Shown: one piece after another, positions 50,266 to 58,655 of the stretch
How positions within the stretch are numbered: the first letter of the stretch is position 1
Layout: each line of letters opens with the position of its first letter
NCBI RefSeq assembly: GCF_000002515.2
Contig: NC_006042.1
Coordinates: forward strand, 1,984,001 to 2,048,000
DNA length: 64,000 nt
Direction: 5' to 3'
DNA from: Kluyveromyces lactis
Taxonomy: Eukaryota; Ascomycota; Saccharomycetes; Saccharomycetales; Saccharomycetaceae
Notes under the pieces: model-generated
Seen by the model: the letters and a program-made list of their open reading frames with translations, nothing else
Database searches by the model: none
Told to the model about the DNA's origin: nothing
Made by a program: the position numbers and the translations under genes

Positions 50266-51167
50266 ATTATCTAAACTTTGATATTGCTTATAATGTGCTT
50301 GTAGATATACTAGACTGGATGAGTGGAGTTATTTCCTCTATATTCTGGATTCTTTCCAAGCGTTTTTTAACTTACTTGATTCGCACTGTCTCAGAAAAAG
50401 ATCAACAAATTGTTGGTTCACCTAGGTAAGCTTACTTCTCGAGTTCGTACTGGCAACTATGAAATATCCAGTATATATCTAATCAATCCTTTGAGCTGAG
50501 AAATAAGAATAGGTACTTAAATACTTTACATACCATTACTTTATTAATCGTGTTAGGTGTGCAACATACTTCGAGATGAGATGAGATGAGCTATGATGAG
50601 ATGAGCTCTCTATTGTCAAAAATAAAAATTTTCTGTTTCGCAGGAGCTCCACTGTGTTCACGTAGTTAGTAAATATTGCTTTTTGAAAGCGAAGGCCGTA
50701 ATATATGATTTGAAACTTTTCTTGAAATTTGATAACATTTGACACTTAAGAAATAAAGAGTAACCGAATCTGATATTGAATCTCGGTGCGTGTTTGTGCA
50801 AAAGTTACTAATGAGCAACGGGCTACGTTCAGTGAATGGGGTTACAATACAAAAGGGCTTAAACTGTGTATTTTAGGGTTTCTTTCTCTGGTTTATTTCG
50901 GAACAGTACTATTTTTGAGTTAGGTTTTTTCGGCTGTCAAACAGGACTCACGATCGATATAAAGGATACCTTAACAGAGAATACGCCGCACGAATCTGAT
51001 TTATGAGTTATTAAGTTGCTATTATTATTATTATTATTATTATATCGTAAACATAGTCATCGTCCCCGTTCATTTATACTGCAAAAGGCATATTAGCATA
51101 TATTAATCAAATCTAGCCGCAGGGGTAAGCATACGCTCTCACAAGACAAATAAGAAGAGCATTAGAC
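50266..51167. promoter_or_regulatory. CIC1/ELF1 divergent promoter with GATGAG repeats
   Basis: 902 bp. GATGAG-type repeats occupy 50573-50608 in two blocks, and AAAAATTTTC (RRPE core, reverse) lies at 50624-50633, 310-370 bp upstream of CIC1. An ATT trinucleotide repeat lies at 51021-51043 on the ELF1 side. No RNA gene recognised. Confidence 0.65.
51021..51043 (+). repeat. (ATT)n microsatellite
   Basis: About seven to eight ATT units, 125 bp upstream of ELF1. Confidence 0.85.
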
Positions 51168-51683
51168 ATGGGTAAGAGAAAGAAGTCATCCAGAGGTCCA
51201 GCCAAGAAGATAGTACAGAGGTTAGATACGGCATTCAATTGTCTCTTCTGTAATCACGAACGCTCTGTGAGCGTAACAATGGACAAAAAGAATAACATTG
51301 GCTCGCTTCATTGTAAGATTTGTGGACAATCGTTCCAAACCCGCATTAATGGTCTATCACAACCGGTAGATGTATATAGTGACTGGTTTGATGCGGTTGA
51401 GGAAGTTAACGAAGGGAAACATAGCGAATCTGAAGATGAAAACAGTGACAGTGACTACGAGAGTGACTCTGATACTGAGCCTTCTTCAAACCGTAGAAAA
51501 GCTGTTGGAATAGATTCTGACGAAGAAGAAGAAGAAGAACAAGAAGAAGACGAAGATGCGGATTACGGAAGAAAAGGAGCGACCGAACGAAAAGACTCAG
51601 AACCAGAATCAGACTCAGACGATGACGGTAAAATATCTAACAAAAGAGGAAGAGCAGCATGGATGGACAGTGATGACGAGTAG
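51168..51683 (+). CDS. ELF1: Transcription elongation factor Elf1
   Basis: Pol II elongation factor that binds the polymerase clamp and aids nucleosome passage. 171 residues (S. cerevisiae 145). Basic N-terminal tail [14 protein letters not shown], then a four-cysteine zinc ribbon (C25, C28, C49, C52), then [12 protein letters not shown]. The C-terminal half is a long acidic Ser/Asp/Glu tail with CK2-type sites, longer than in S. cerevisiae, ending WMDSDDE. Divergent from CIC1. Confidence 0.96.
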   Translation: MGKRKKSSRGPAKKIVQRLDTAFNCLFCNHERSVSVTMDKKNNIGSLHCKICGQSFQTRINGLSQPVDVYSDWFDAVEEVNEGKHSESEDENSDSDYESDSDTEPSSNRRKAVGIDSDEEEEEEQEEDEDADYGRKGATERKDSEPESDSDDDGKISNKRGRAAWMDSDDE

Positions 51684-52620
51684 TCGAACCGACAGAAACA
51701 CAGACATCGAACACCAATATTAATCTTACAATTGTATCTATCTATCTATATATTACCCAGAGATATACTAGTAGAACGAATAAAATCAGGTATAAAGGAG
51801 CTGATATTTACGTTCAAAGAGATTGCTGGATCTTATCTGTTTCCTATAAGAATTTATATAACGCTCACCTTGGCTTTAACCATCGGTTGATAGTATTCAG
51901 TTTGTACTGCAGAAGAATTTATATATCAATTCTACATCAATAATAGTATCTTTGGTATATCGAACTTCTCAGTAATGTGGCATTATTTCTGAACTAGATG
52001 GTGATACACGAGATAACAAAACTCGAAAACTTCAGTTGTATGAATTCAAACAAGATAAAATTACTTCTGCTCGTAACGGTGCAATAACCTAACATACGAT
52101 CAAGTGAAAACAAAAGAGCACATTTTTCTGTCTACCGCTAAATAGACTAAACGCGTATGTTAATAGCTGTTTGTTTGATATATAACTACTTTTCCTTATA
52201 ATTTAGTCAGTATAACATATATATAATTATAATAATTGTGATGATGATGATAATAATAATAATAATAATAATCTTGATTTTATTTGAATTGTTTGTAAAT
52301 GTTTCTTGAAGGTTTGTATTCACGGTTCTGTATATGTCCTGGCAAATAAATAATGTCTTCGTATCTGCTACTACCAGTAGTCAGCACCAAAAAAACCTCC
52401 TCAAACAAACAAATGTGTGACAAGAATATATGGTGTCATAGGATGGGACACGTTCGTAAATATAGTTTTTGATGATATTTATTTTGGTTTCATTTGGTTG
52501 TTGGTGTTGTGGATAAGTATTGTTCTTTCCTTCCTAGTGAAAGGTTCTCAAAAAGTGAAAATAGTATGGGAGAAGATGATAAAGCCGGTGACTTTAGATT
52601 AAATGTTCTTCTATATGCAC
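51684..52620. other. ELF1/COX6 convergent intergenic
   Basis: 937 bp, very long for two 3' ends. GAT and AAT trinucleotide repeats occupy about 52240-52272. No open frame of interest. An ncRNA or a lost gene is possible but unsupported. Confidence 0.4.
52240..52272 (+). repeat. (GAT)n(AAT)n compound microsatellite
   Basis: Four GAT-type units running into about seven AAT units. Confidence 0.85.
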
Positions 52621-53064
52621 TTATTGGAACAATTCCTCCTTCAAAGGAATTCCCAATTCTTCTCTAACATCCTTCAATTCATCCAAGTAAGCCTTGTATT
52701 GATCTTCGTTTTCAACTTTGTATCTCAAGGCTTCGAACACTCTGACAGCAGTTGGCAAGTCGTTAACCTTTCTGGCGGCTCTCAAGGCCTTTTCGATAAC
52801 AGCTGGGGCTGGAACCAAATCGTAAGAGAAACAGTTATTCAACACTCTTTGGACTTCGAATAAATCGTAAGCCTCTTCGAATTCCTTTTCGTATCTGGCG
52901 GTGAATTCTTCAAAGGTTTCTTCTTCGTGTGCATCGGAGTACTTTCTGATAGAAACAAATTGAGATTGTAATTGACCAACTCTTGGGGCAACAGCAGCTC
53001 TCATCATAACCGGAGCAACGGCTCTTACTGGCATAGCAGCTCTCAACAAAGTTCTGGACAACAT
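52621..53064 (-). CDS. COX6: Cytochrome c oxidase subunit VI
   Basis: Nuclear-encoded respiratory complex IV subunit on the matrix side. 147 residues (S. cerevisiae 148). The first 40 residues form a mitochondrial presequence (Arg-rich, no acidic residues, RKYS before the mature start SDAHEEE). The mature part is nearly invariant in the family: EEFTARYEKEFEEAYDLFEV, RVLNNCFSYDLVPAPAVIEKALRAARKVNDL. Corresponds to YHR051W next to CIC1; ELF1 intervenes here, merging the sister region of chr XI. Confidence 0.98.
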   Translation of the reverse strand: MLSRTLLRAAMPVRAVAPVMMRAAVAPRVGQLQSQFVSIRKYSDAHEEETFEEFTARYEKEFEEAYDLFEVQRVLNNCFSYDLVPAPAVIEKALRAARKVNDLPTAVRVFEALRYKVENEDQYKAYLDELKDVREELGIPLKEELFQ

Positions 53065-54202
53065 ATTTTTCTTTGTATTGGTTGATTCGGGATTTGGATT
53101 TGATTCACTGTATTAAGATGATCAAATAGCTATTCTAAAAGGAATTATAACAAACCGTATTCACAAAAGATTCAAAGTCGAGTTCTATTGTAATTAAAAC
53201 TTAATGTAAAACGCTTTAAAGATATATCAAATAGGTTAGGTAAAAGGTAAATCGACCGATAATTTTCTCTGGAGTTTTTTTAAAAATTTGAAGTAATGAA
53301 GAATGAAAAAAAAAAAATTAAATACTTAAAATCGCATAGGACAAATATCAACAAACAGTTCAAATACTTAAACTAGTGGATAGCTACGTCTTTGAACTAG
53401 ATAAAAACGAGATTGTTAAAAGGAAAGTAAGAGTAATAACTTGCGAAACGAATAGCACAAATTTGAACCTCGAGTGAGTCGTTCCATTCGAAACAACTTT
53501 TATTGTATCTTATTCTTTGTATGCATCATCTTCTTAGTAGTTTACAAAAAAGTGGTATTATCAGTTTTTTAAATAGTGTGTCTATGGAAAATGGATGGAA
53601 GAAAAAAAGAGGGCTAACATAATTCATCGGCAGAGTTGCAACAAAAGTTCACACTCCAAAAAATCCTACATGTGGTACTTACGAGCAAGTCGTTTATCTA
53701 GTTCGATTTTAATTATTTGAATTGAGTATTTCTTGACTTTCTGCTGCCTGTCATTTTTCAGTCGAGCGATGTCAGATTAAAGATCTCATGTTCAAAGGAA
53801 ATGAAACCTTAACTCTCATAATCTTCGAAATAATGTCCTATAAAACAAGATAATAAGTCCGTGATAATAAACCCCACAAGCAGTATCTATAGAATCCAAT
53901 AAAACACATTCGTGAAATATGCTGGGGGGTAATGGGCATTGATTGAGACTGGTCCGACCGTTCTGTAGGGTGTCTTGTTTGTGGGGAAGGAGAACGTATT
54001 GGCATATGATTGGTTCGTCACCGATGATTTTTACCACATAGTCGGGTAATAGGACAGCGGGAGAACGTGACTTCAATACAAATACAATTACCCGGAAGTC
54101 GCGTGGTTTCAAAGGTTTTTTTTTTCTCGGTAGGCAGGTTCCCCTGTTCGATCCCTCATCTCCGCAGAAAACTGCGGGTTATTATGTCTCTAAACGCGAT
54201 AG
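53065..54202. other. RCN1 3' / COX6 promoter interval
   Basis: 1138 bp. Two Reb1-type sites in inverted orientation lie at 54043-54050 (CGGGTAAT) and 54088-54095 (TTACCCGG), just past the RCN1 stop. CCAAT-type boxes occur near 53896 and, inverted, near 54009, but far from COX6. No gene or RNA recognised. Confidence 0.5.
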
Positions 54203-54838
54203 TTAATCCTCTATATCGTCAAACGTTGAGATAGGTGGCATCGCGGTCTTGATATGTTGCATCAAAGCCGTATGGTTTGGTTCAGAGTTTGTAGACCCCT
54301 CAACTATTATTCGGGTATGTCCATTGTCAAACACTTTTCGAACAGCAGGTTTTGAATCATCGTCGATACCTGCACCAGCCTCTTCATGTCCCGTGTTACG
54401 ATTAGGCCATTCTTCAAGCCTAGAGTAATCAAATCCCGGAGGAGGTGACGCTGGCGGAGACACTAGAAATAATGTCTGGGCAGGGGGAACTTTAAGGTGA
54501 TTCATCACAGTGTCAGCGCCAGCGTGTGGAAATCCAGCTTGTGAATTCGATTCAGCCACGTGATTCGTGATGGAGAACCCAAATTTACAATCAGGGAATA
54601 ATGGGTTCAAGGATTTCACTTCACGGCTCGCCTCAATATTAGGCGATGTTACCAATATTCTCTTGAATCCAGGAAGTGTAATGACACGCACGGCATCCGC
54701 ACCGTAAATCTGTCGAGTATCCACCACACATTCTTGCACCTTATTTACGATCTCATCAAACAAGGGCTTGGAGCACACGTCCTTTGTCTTTGACGTTATT
54801 ATTACAGTATCAGTAGCAAAATCATCATACGTTGCCAT
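54203..54838 (-). CDS. RCN1: Calcipressin Rcn1 (calcineurin regulator)
   Basis: Regulator of the calcineurin phosphatase. 211 residues, equal to S. cerevisiae Rcn1. An RRM-like N-terminal half is followed by the diagnostic SP repeat FLVSPPASPP at 124-133, which is phosphorylated by GSK3/MAPK-type kinases in the family. The C-terminal region carries the calcineurin-docking part (KPAVRKVFDNGHTRIIVEG). Next to ELF1/COX6 as YKL159C is next to YKL160W. No clear Crz1 site was seen upstream. Confidence 0.95.
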   Translation of the reverse strand: MATYDDFATDTVIITSKTKDVCSKPLFDEIVNKVQECVVDTRQIYGADAVRVITLPGFKRILVTSPNIEASREVKSLNPLFPDCKFGFSITNHVAESNSQAGFPHAGADTVMNHLKVPPAQTLFLVSPPASPPPGFDYSRLEEWPNRNTGHEEAGAGIDDDSKPAVRKVFDNGHTRIIVEGSTNSEPNHTALMQHIKTAMPPISTFDDIED

Positions 54839-55115
54839 TCCAAAGAAGTGTATTCAGTGTGAGTGTAACCAAAGTTCGCCGCTATTTGTGCATGTCTAAG
54901 TAAACACTTAGTATATGTAAGTAGTAGATTACGTAGTTACTGAAGAAAGTGAATCGATCTTTACAGTGAAATATTGAAAAAAATATTGAAACAGAAAATC
55001 ACTAATGCATGAGATGAGGTGTGTTCAGAATAACATTACGTGTAATTAAGTTACGCTTGATTCAGTTTGAGATTTATACGTTAGAATTAATTAAAGAGAC
55101 AGAAGAATATACAGA

Positions 55116-55718
55116 ATGCCTCTCACTAACGTTATATACTGTGGTGTGTGTGACTTTCCTGCTGAATACTGTGAATTTTCCGGTAAATTCAAACGTTGTA
55201 AAGCTTGGTTACAAGAAAACCACCCAGAATTGTACACCAAATGGTATGGCGATGTCACTGAAGATGTGTCTAAACAATTGGCAGAATCATCTATTGGTGA
55301 TGAAAGAGAGGAGAAGCTTGAAAAGGCCCTAGAGAAACTAGAAAGAAAACAACAGGCTAGAGAGGAAAGAGAATTGGCTAAGAAATTATCGTCTAAAGTT
55401 GTGATCAGAAGAGAAGCAAGAACAAAACGGAAGTGTATGATTGCTATCTCTGGACTAGAAGTTTTCGAAATTGACATGAAGAAACTTTCCAAAACTTTTG
55501 CATCCAAATTTGCTACAGGTTGTTCTATCTCCAAAAATGCCGAGAAGAAAGAAGAAGTGATTGTTCAAGGTGATTTGGCAGATGAAGTAGAAGCATATAT
55601 ACATTCTTTACTAGAGGAAAAAGGTATGAAAGAAGTTAAGGTAGAAGTAATCGATGCCGCGAAGAAGAAGAAAAAAGCTGAAACTACAACTACACCAGGA
55701 TCCGAAAATAAGAAATGA
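55116..55718 (+). CDS. TMA22: Translation machinery-associated protein Tma22 (DENR)
   Basis: Forms a heterodimer with Tma20 (MCTS1) that recycles 40S subunits after termination. 200 residues (S. cerevisiae 198). The N-terminal zinc-binding motif has C9, C12, C19 and C28. The central region is highly charged and helical. The C-terminal SUI1 domain is at about 100-180 (RTKRKCMIAISGLEVFEIDMKKLSKTFASKFATGCSI). A GATGAG element lies about 100 bp upstream. Corresponds to YJR014W; ILV3 (YJR016C) lies at the far end of the window. Confidence 0.97.
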   Translation: MPLTNVIYCGVCDFPAEYCEFSGKFKRCKAWLQENHPELYTKWYGDVTEDVSKQLAESSIGDEREEKLEKALEKLERKQQAREERELAKKLSSKVVIRREARTKRKCMIAISGLEVFEIDMKKLSKTFASKFATGCSISKNAEKKEEVIVQGDLADEVEAYIHSLLEEKGMKEVKVEVIDAAKKKKKAETTTTPGSENKK

Positions 55719-56150
55719 TTATGAGAAGCACATTTAGCTGACACCCTTTTGTCATAACTTTATGTTAGCCTCTTAGGTAGAAAGATTTATATAATACCGC
55801 ATTCATCGTTCAACAAACTGCACAATTAAACATCAGTAAGATGCTATATCTATACCCTCATATATAATAACTGTAGTAGCTATTAGGTTCCCATAAATAT
55901 ACTCCCATGGTGAGGAAGGGCAATACCTTACAAAAGAATATCCGGGTAAGATCACTTTTTCTTCACTTCCACTTCCATTATGCACCGTTAGATGGTGAGG
56001 AAACATGTCAAAATGTAAAATAAACTAAAAGCTATTTTCACCGAGCACAGAGAGTAAACAAGAGAAAGAGCCTTGAGTAATACACTGAGCACTCTTGTAT
56101 TTGCTTACCAATTGGTTGAATCACGGAAGCATTCGGAAGTCAATTGTACT
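55719..56150 (+). promoter_or_regulatory. TMA22 3' / YPP1 promoter with Reb1 site
   Basis: 432 bp. CCGGGTAA at 55942-55949 matches the Reb1 site, about 200 bp upstream of the YPP1 ATG. No other feature. Confidence 0.55.
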
Positions 56151-58310
56151 ATGACCAGAGGATACATTGATGATTCGGTGAATCATGCTTTAGATTCTCG
56201 ACTAATTGGTTCAAGCGTTTTTCAATCGTCAGATGCTTTGCTGGATCAATTATTATCTCTTCATTATAGAGCCCATTATCACATAAACATTTCTACAAAG
56301 ACAAAATTCAGTGCACTGTCGGCCCTTTTATCTGAAGTGGAGAAGTTGCCCGTTCTAAAGGATGAATTACACTGTGCAATTGCGGACAATATCTATGGTA
56401 TTGTTTTCTGTGAACTTGATGAAAAGGAAAAGGGGTTGCAGTACGTCTCTAAGAAGTTAGGCAGCGTTAATGGATACGATAGATTTGGAAGAATGCTAGA
56501 TTTGGAAAGGCTATTTTATAAGGGAAATGTCGACTTAGCTGAGTTTTCCTCTGAAAGCTGGACTATTCCGAAATATTCTGATGGCTTAACTTGGCATTAT
56601 TTGCAGGCAATAATAAAAGGGCTGGACCTCTCTCATTTTAAGCCAAAAACACCATTCCAATGGATGCTTTTGACCCTTAATGGTTCTGCAACTGACTCAA
56701 ATCTTCTATCTTATAGCCATTCATTATTGAAGAAAAGTCGTTTCCCTAATGCTGATGAATCAAATAATTTTGAACTAGAACAATTCCACATGGTCCTACA
56801 AGAGCATCTCAAAATAAATAATTTAAATGTGAAGAAAGAATGGGAGCAATTTATCATTGATAGTATGGAAAAAAGTTTCCAAAGTATTTCGGTTGCAAAA
56901 TCAGCAATGCTCTTTTATCGAAAGGTCGATCTAAAGAGGAGCATTCTAAACTTTACCAATTTGGTCAATTATTCAAACAAATATTACGAACTTAACAAAA
57001 GGTATCCTGACTTATTAGACTTAGTTTCATCGTACCAATTCATTCTGTCTACATGTAAAACGCCATTTGAACCGTTCTTCATGCCAGCAAACGTATCATC
57101 CGATTTCTTAAAGTTGCTAGAAAGAATTCACAACAAGTACAGTATCCCTATTATAGAAAAACAAAAGGCACTAGAAGGCAGCTCAGATGTATTGGACTTA
57201 TGTCTAGCCTCATCAACAGCTTCTGTTCTATCCAGTTCATGGGAAACGTTATACGAAACTAGCGCTTCTTCTCTCCCAGCCTTGGTAGATCACAGTCAGA
57301 TATTTTACCTATCGAATTCTTTGCAAACGTCTTTGAACGCTTCTGTGTCATTAAAGTTTAAGTTCGCTTATCATTTGGCTACATTAAGACAAATTGACCA
57401 ATGCATCGCTTATCTAAAAAAACAAATATTAACACTTCATCCAGAACATTTCGCTAGTTGGCATCTTCTTGCGTTATGTGAATCCTGCATCAATGAAGAT
57501 TTACAAGTAAGTTTCAAAATTATCAATTCTGTCATTCAATCAATGTGTGAACTTTTCGATGAAGGCAGGCAATTCACAATTGATGAAAAATGGCAGTTTA
57601 TTCACATTAAATTAACTCAACTTCAACTAGTTAGAGACATGTTTGCACTTGAAGATGCACTTGAAATTTTGCCAGAGGTATTCGAACTTTATCAGCGTCT
57701 CTTTTCAGATGCTTCAGAACCCCTTGGTCCTCAAATCAATCAGAGTAACGACTATCTATTGCAGAAGATTTGGTTGTTTGCATTGGAATTATACCTGGAA
57801 AATGACGATATCGAAAATGTAAAGGCTGCGTTAGATGAGTTTAAGAACGTAACTTCAAAATATGTTAATTTGAACCACAACCTCGCACAAGGATTCGTGT
57901 TGTATACACATGGTCACTCTGAAAAAGCGACAGCGGAATTCGAAAAAGTTTTGCACTATGACTCTACATCTGTCGAGGCATTGATCGGTTTGGCAAAAAT
58001 CGTGCTTCCTGATGAAGAGGCAAACCTGGATACGGATCTCAAGCATAACTCCAAAATAAACCAAAAGGAGCTACATAGAAATTCTGCCACGTCACTCGAA
58101 ACTTCTTCTGCTGTAGCCAGACTTAAGTTCTTATTCGAAGAACTAGTCGATAAATCGATAGAAGGTTATCAAACATCTGCAGTGTGGTGGTATCTATCAA
58201 AAATATACGAAATATATTCTGATTCTACCAGACAACAGGAGGCGCTATGGCGATGCATCAAGTACGAAGAACTTCAACCCGTTCGCGAATTCAAGTTCTG
58301 TAATTTCTGA
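56151..58310 (+). CDS. YPP1: TPR protein Ypp1 (PI4-kinase Stt4 complex)
   Basis: Scaffold (TTC7 family) that with Efr3 recruits the PI4-kinase Stt4 to the plasma membrane; also linked to endocytosis. 719 residues from the first ATG (56151); the open frame continues upstream only through a TTG. S. cerevisiae Ypp1 has 817. All-helical; TPR-like repeats are clearest in the C-terminal half (AYHLATLRQIDQCIAYLKKQ..., NHNLAQGFVLYTHGHSEKATAEFEKVLHYDSTSVEALIGLAKIV). The conserved C terminus CIKYEELQPVREFKFCNF matches the S. cerevisiae end (CIKYQELNPIRSLRYCNY). Followed by PMT6 and ELP2 exactly as YGR198W-YGR199W-YGR200C. Confidence 0.94.
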   Translation: MTRGYIDDSVNHALDSRLIGSSVFQSSDALLDQLLSLHYRAHYHINISTKTKFSALSALLSEVEKLPVLKDELHCAIADNIYGIVFCELDEKEKGLQYVSKKLGSVNGYDRFGRMLDLERLFYKGNVDLAEFSSESWTIPKYSDGLTWHYLQAIIKGLDLSHFKPKTPFQWMLLTLNGSATDSNLLSYSHSLLKKSRFPNADESNNFELEQFHMVLQEHLKINNLNVKKEWEQFIIDSMEKSFQSISVAKSAMLFYRKVDLKRSILNFTNLVNYSNKYYELNKRYPDLLDLVSSYQFILSTCKTPFEPFFMPANVSSDFLKLLERIHNKYSIPIIEKQKALEGSSDVLDLCLASSTASVLSSSWETLYETSASSLPALVDHSQIFYLSNSLQTSLNASVSLKFKFAYHLATLRQIDQCIAYLKKQILTLHPEHFASWHLLALCESCINEDLQVSFKIINSVIQSMCELFDEGRQFTIDEKWQFIHIKLTQLQLVRDMFALEDALEILPEVFELYQRLFSDASEPLGPQINQSNDYLLQKIWLFALELYLENDDIENVKAALDEFKNVTSKYVNLNHNLAQGFVLYTHGHSEKATAEFEKVLHYDSTSVEALIGLAKIVLPDEEANLDTDLKHNSKINQKELHRNSATSLETSSAVARLKFLFEELVDKSIEGYQTSAVWWYLSKIYEIYSDSTRQQEALWRCIKYEELQPVREFKFCNF

Positions 58311-58655
58311 TATTCTTTCAATTTACCTCATCCAAGTGTTCTGATATCCATAATATTTCCACTGTGGCAGCTGAAGTATAACATATTACATTCTAGTATA
58401 TAGATTTATATTGTGACTATAGAATATACTGAGTTGAATTATGTATGACACGCTAAATTTTACCCAAGCTTGTCTAGTCACCTGACTTATCGAGAAGGCT
58501 AATTTCGTTTTCGATGTTGATATATCTACGGATGGACCGTGTCCAAGATCTCGGGAAAGAAGCAGAAATGATACCTGGGCATCCTTTAATGAATTGGAAA
58601 GCGCAATAGGTTACCCTTTATACAGGAAGGGCAAGTGGTTCGTCCAAGGGTAATA
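58311..58655. other. YPP1 3' / PMT6 promoter
   Basis: 345 bp, nothing recognised. Confidence 0.4.

Noticed and set aside
53816-54112. 98-codon minus-strand frame between RCN1 and COX6
   Set aside because: Contains no ATG; begins only at TTG and overlaps the Reb1 sites.
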